From: an uncultured Eubacteriales bacterium
GTDB taxonomy: Bacteria; Bacillota; Clostridia; Christensenellales; UBA1242
Direction of reading: 5' to 3'
DNA length: 5,860 bases
Assembly: GCA_949096025.1 (NCBI GenBank)
Contig: CARXKP010000050.1
Span: forward strand, 1 to 5,860
The translations under genes and the position numbers were made by a program. Every line of letters begins with the position of its first letter. Position 1 is the stretch's first letter. The notes under the pieces are model-generated. The model was not told the DNA's origin, did no database searches, and saw nothing but the letters and a program-made list of their open reading frames with translations. Of the stretch, positions 4,313 to 5,860 are shown one piece after another.

Positions 4313-5464
4313 ATGTATATTTTATATATTCTTTTAGCTATAGTAGTTTTGCTTTTAATGGTCCTTGTACACGAATTTGGTCATTATACTATAGGAAGAA
4401 TGCTTAATTTCAAAATTACAGAATTTTCAGTAGGGTTTGGTAAAGCCATCTTTTCTCATACAAACAAAAGAGGGGAACTTATTTCTTTAAGAATTTTTCC
4501 GCTTGGCGGATACTGTGCTTTTGCAGGTGAAGAAGAAACAAGTGAGGATGATCCTGAGGCTTTTACAAATCAAAAACCTTGGAAAAGAATACTTGTATTT
4601 CTTGCCGGAGTTACTTTCAACTTTGCTTTTGCAGTAATATTTTCTTTTATTCTTTTATGTACAGTAGGATATGATATTCCACAAGTTACTAATATTATTG
4701 CTCCAAATGATATTGTAAAAGAATTTAATTTAAAGGAGGAGAATATTATAAATGGTCCATATAGTCCTCTTGCAAATGAAGATTATACATTAAAACCAGG
4801 TGATGTAATTATATCTTTGGATGGACAAAAAATTGACTTTGCTTATAGTTCAACTTATAACGATGTAATAACAAAAAAAATAAATTCTTTAACTAAAGAA
4901 AACTTTGATACCCAAGCTATTCTTGATGCTGTTGTTATCAGAGATGGGGAATACAAGGATGTAAAATTAAGTTTTTATCGAGTTGAAATGCAAAAATTTG
5001 ATGAAAACAATAATAAAATAGAAGGAGAAACTACTTTTACGTATGTTTGGAACATTAATGCTAAAGCATATGTCCATACAGTAAGCGAAGCGGTTGAAAG
5101 ATCAGTCCCATTCACATTTGGACTAGCTTGGACGGTACTAAAAAGTTTATGGCTTTTAATTACCTTTCAACTACCAATTTCTTCAATAGGTGGTCCTATT
5201 ACAACTATTGCAACTATTGCTAACTTTACAAAACAAAGTGCATTAAACTTATTGGTTCTAATACCTTTAATATCTGCAAACCTTGCGATATTTAACATAT
5301 TACCAATTCCTGCTTTGGATGGTGCACATATTGTATTTACTACTATTGAAGCAATAAGGAAAAAGCCAATAAAACGAGAAACAGAAAATATGATCCATAC
5401 CATAGGATTATTTATACTATTTGGTGCAGTAATTTTAATTGACATTTTGCATTTTATATTATAA
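4313..5464 (+). CDS. rseP: RseP/RasP-type site-2 intramembrane zinc metalloprotease
   Basis: Members of this M50B family cut single-pass membrane proteins within the bilayer, such as anti-sigma factors (RsiW in B. subtilis) and leftover signal peptides. The first membrane segment carries the zinc motif HEFGH at 20-24, with E21 catalytic. It is followed by FSVGFGKAI (38-46), FPLGGYCAFAGEEE (62-75) and the second segment after KPWKRILVFLAGV-x-FN. A PDZ-like domain lies at about 121-250 with LKPGDVIISLDGQKI at 160-174. The stretch GGP is at 293-295, and the third zinc ligand is D336 in NILPIPALDGAH, followed by IEAIRKKPIKRE and a final membrane helix. LDGAH replaces the more usual LDGG. The length of 383 residues lies between short clostridial forms (about 340) and B. 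subtilis RasP (about 420). AGAGAGGG at 4302-4309 supports the ATG but is close to it. The usual neighbour dxr is missing upstream. Confidence 0.95.
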   Translation: MYILYILLAIVVLLLMVLVHEFGHYTIGRMLNFKITEFSVGFGKAIFSHTNKRGELISLRIFPLGGYCAFAGEEETSEDDPEAFTNQKPWKRILVFLAGVTFNFAFAVIFSFILLCTVGYDIPQVTNIIAPNDIVKEFNLKEENIINGPYSPLANEDYTLKPGDVIISLDGQKIDFAYSSTYNDVITKKINSLTKENFDTQAILDAVVIRDGEYKDVKLSFYRVEMQKFDENNNKIEGETTFTYVWNINAKAYVHTVSEAVERSVPFTFGLAWTVLKSLWLLITFQLPISSIGGPITTIATIANFTKQSALNLLVLIPLISANLAIFNILPIPALDGAHIVFTTIEAIRKKPIKRETENMIHTIGLFILFGAVILIDILHFIL

Positions 5465-5473
5465 AATCTTTCT

Positions 5474-5860
5474 ATGGAAGCATTACAGTTATTGAATAAA
5501 AAATTTAATAATAAATACGATTATTTAAAATTATTAAGTGTGGTATATGAAGAGGAAACTCTTAATTGTACCATCACTTTTTTATATCCGTTCACTTTGG
5601 ACGAAATAACTTTAGAAGATAAAACTGAGATTTTTGATTTTTACGAAAACTTGCTTAAACTAAATGCTCAACTTAAACTTAAATATAAAAAAAGTTTTTT
5701 GGATTCTCGTCTAATAATTGAAGCTGTAATTGAATATCTTACCGAAAATAAGAAAGGTATTTTACCTTATATAACTCCTGAAAATATAATTTCAAAAAAT
5801 GAAAATTATGATGTTTCTATTATTTTAAATTTAAATCAAGATGTACTATCTATGATTGAT
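5474..5860 (+). CDS. polC: Probable N-terminus of PolC-type DNA polymerase III alpha subunit (partial)
   Basis: A frame of 129 codons opens at ATG 5474 and runs off the right edge without a stop. Its pattern fits the poorly conserved N-terminal domain of Gram-positive PolC: a short helix (about residues 1-20), then E-E-E-T-L-N-C-T-I-T-F with FLYPFTLDE at 36-44, the counterpart of the LPF segment. Helices follow at about 48-65 and 76-92, and then a repeating strand region with VSIILNLN at 116-123. None of the catalytic, exonuclease or OB-fold motifs is in the window, so the assignment rests on this pattern and on position, since polC commonly follows rseP (often with ispG or proS between). The gene begins nine bases after the rseP stop and no ribosome binding site is visible before the ATG. 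PolC would be the main replicative polymerase. An unrelated hypothetical protein is the alternative. Confidence 0.62.
   Translation, partial: MEALQLLNKKFNNKYDYLKLLSVVYEEETLNCTITFLYPFTLDEITLEDKTEIFDFYENLLKLNAQLKLKYKKSFLDSRLIIEAVIEYLTENKKGILPYITPENIISKNENYDVSIILNLNQDVLSMID

Noticed and set aside
5167..5445. 92-codon open frame on the minus strand within rseP
   Set aside because: It is antisense to the conserved zinc-ligand and membrane region of RseP. Its apparent hydrophobicity simply mirrors the membrane codons.
1..5860. Mobile element, CRISPR array, phage or defence genes
   Set aside because: The genes are all housekeeping and in one direction, with no transposase, repeat-spacer array, terminal repeats or composition shift visible.

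Overview
The window is a housekeeping cluster from a low-GC, AT-rich member of the Bacillota (Firmicutes), most likely a clostridial or related uncultured lineage. The evidence is the gene order, strong GGAGG-type ribosome binding sites, heavy use of AGA and A/T-ending codons, and a probable PolC-type DNA polymerase gene downstream. TGG encodes Trp at conserved positions and TGA ends uppS, so the standard bacterial code fits and a Mycoplasma-type code is unlikely. The species cannot be named from this sequence.

Layout, all on the + strand. The window opens with the last 32 codons of an unrecognised gene (to 98). A 228-base intergenic region follows, with a near-consensus sigma-A promoter (131-159) and a roughly 160-nt untranslated leader that can fold into a closed domain just upstream of the rpsB ribosome binding site. 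rpsB (ribosomal protein S2, with a long charged C-terminal tail) and tsf (a short form of EF-Ts) form a two-gene unit ending at an intrinsic terminator (1884-1912). After a short AT-rich region with an inverted repeat and a second promoter candidate comes frr (ribosome recycling factor), closely followed by uppS (undecaprenyl diphosphate synthase), cdsA (phosphatidate cytidylyltransferase, TTG start overlapping the uppS stop), rseP (site-2 intramembrane protease) and the first 129 codons of what is probably polC, cut by the window edge.

How the genes work together: rpsB, tsf and frr serve translation (30S subunit, EF-Tu recharging, ribosome recycling). uppS and cdsA make the lipid carrier for cell-wall synthesis and the CDP-diacylglycerol precursor of phospholipids. 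rseP cuts membrane proteins and signal peptides. polC would be the replicative polymerase. This is a common Bacillota cluster, but two usual members are absent: pyrH (normally between tsf and frr, here replaced by a terminator plus promoter) and dxr (normally between cdsA and rseP, here only 34 bases).

I found no mobile element, CRISPR array, tRNA, rRNA or evidence of a new defence or metabolic system. The most interesting signals are regulatory: the possible structured rpsB leader, an 8-bp inverted repeat inside the rpsB promoter, and an 11-bp inverted repeat overlapping the frr promoter. All three are read by eye and need computational testing.
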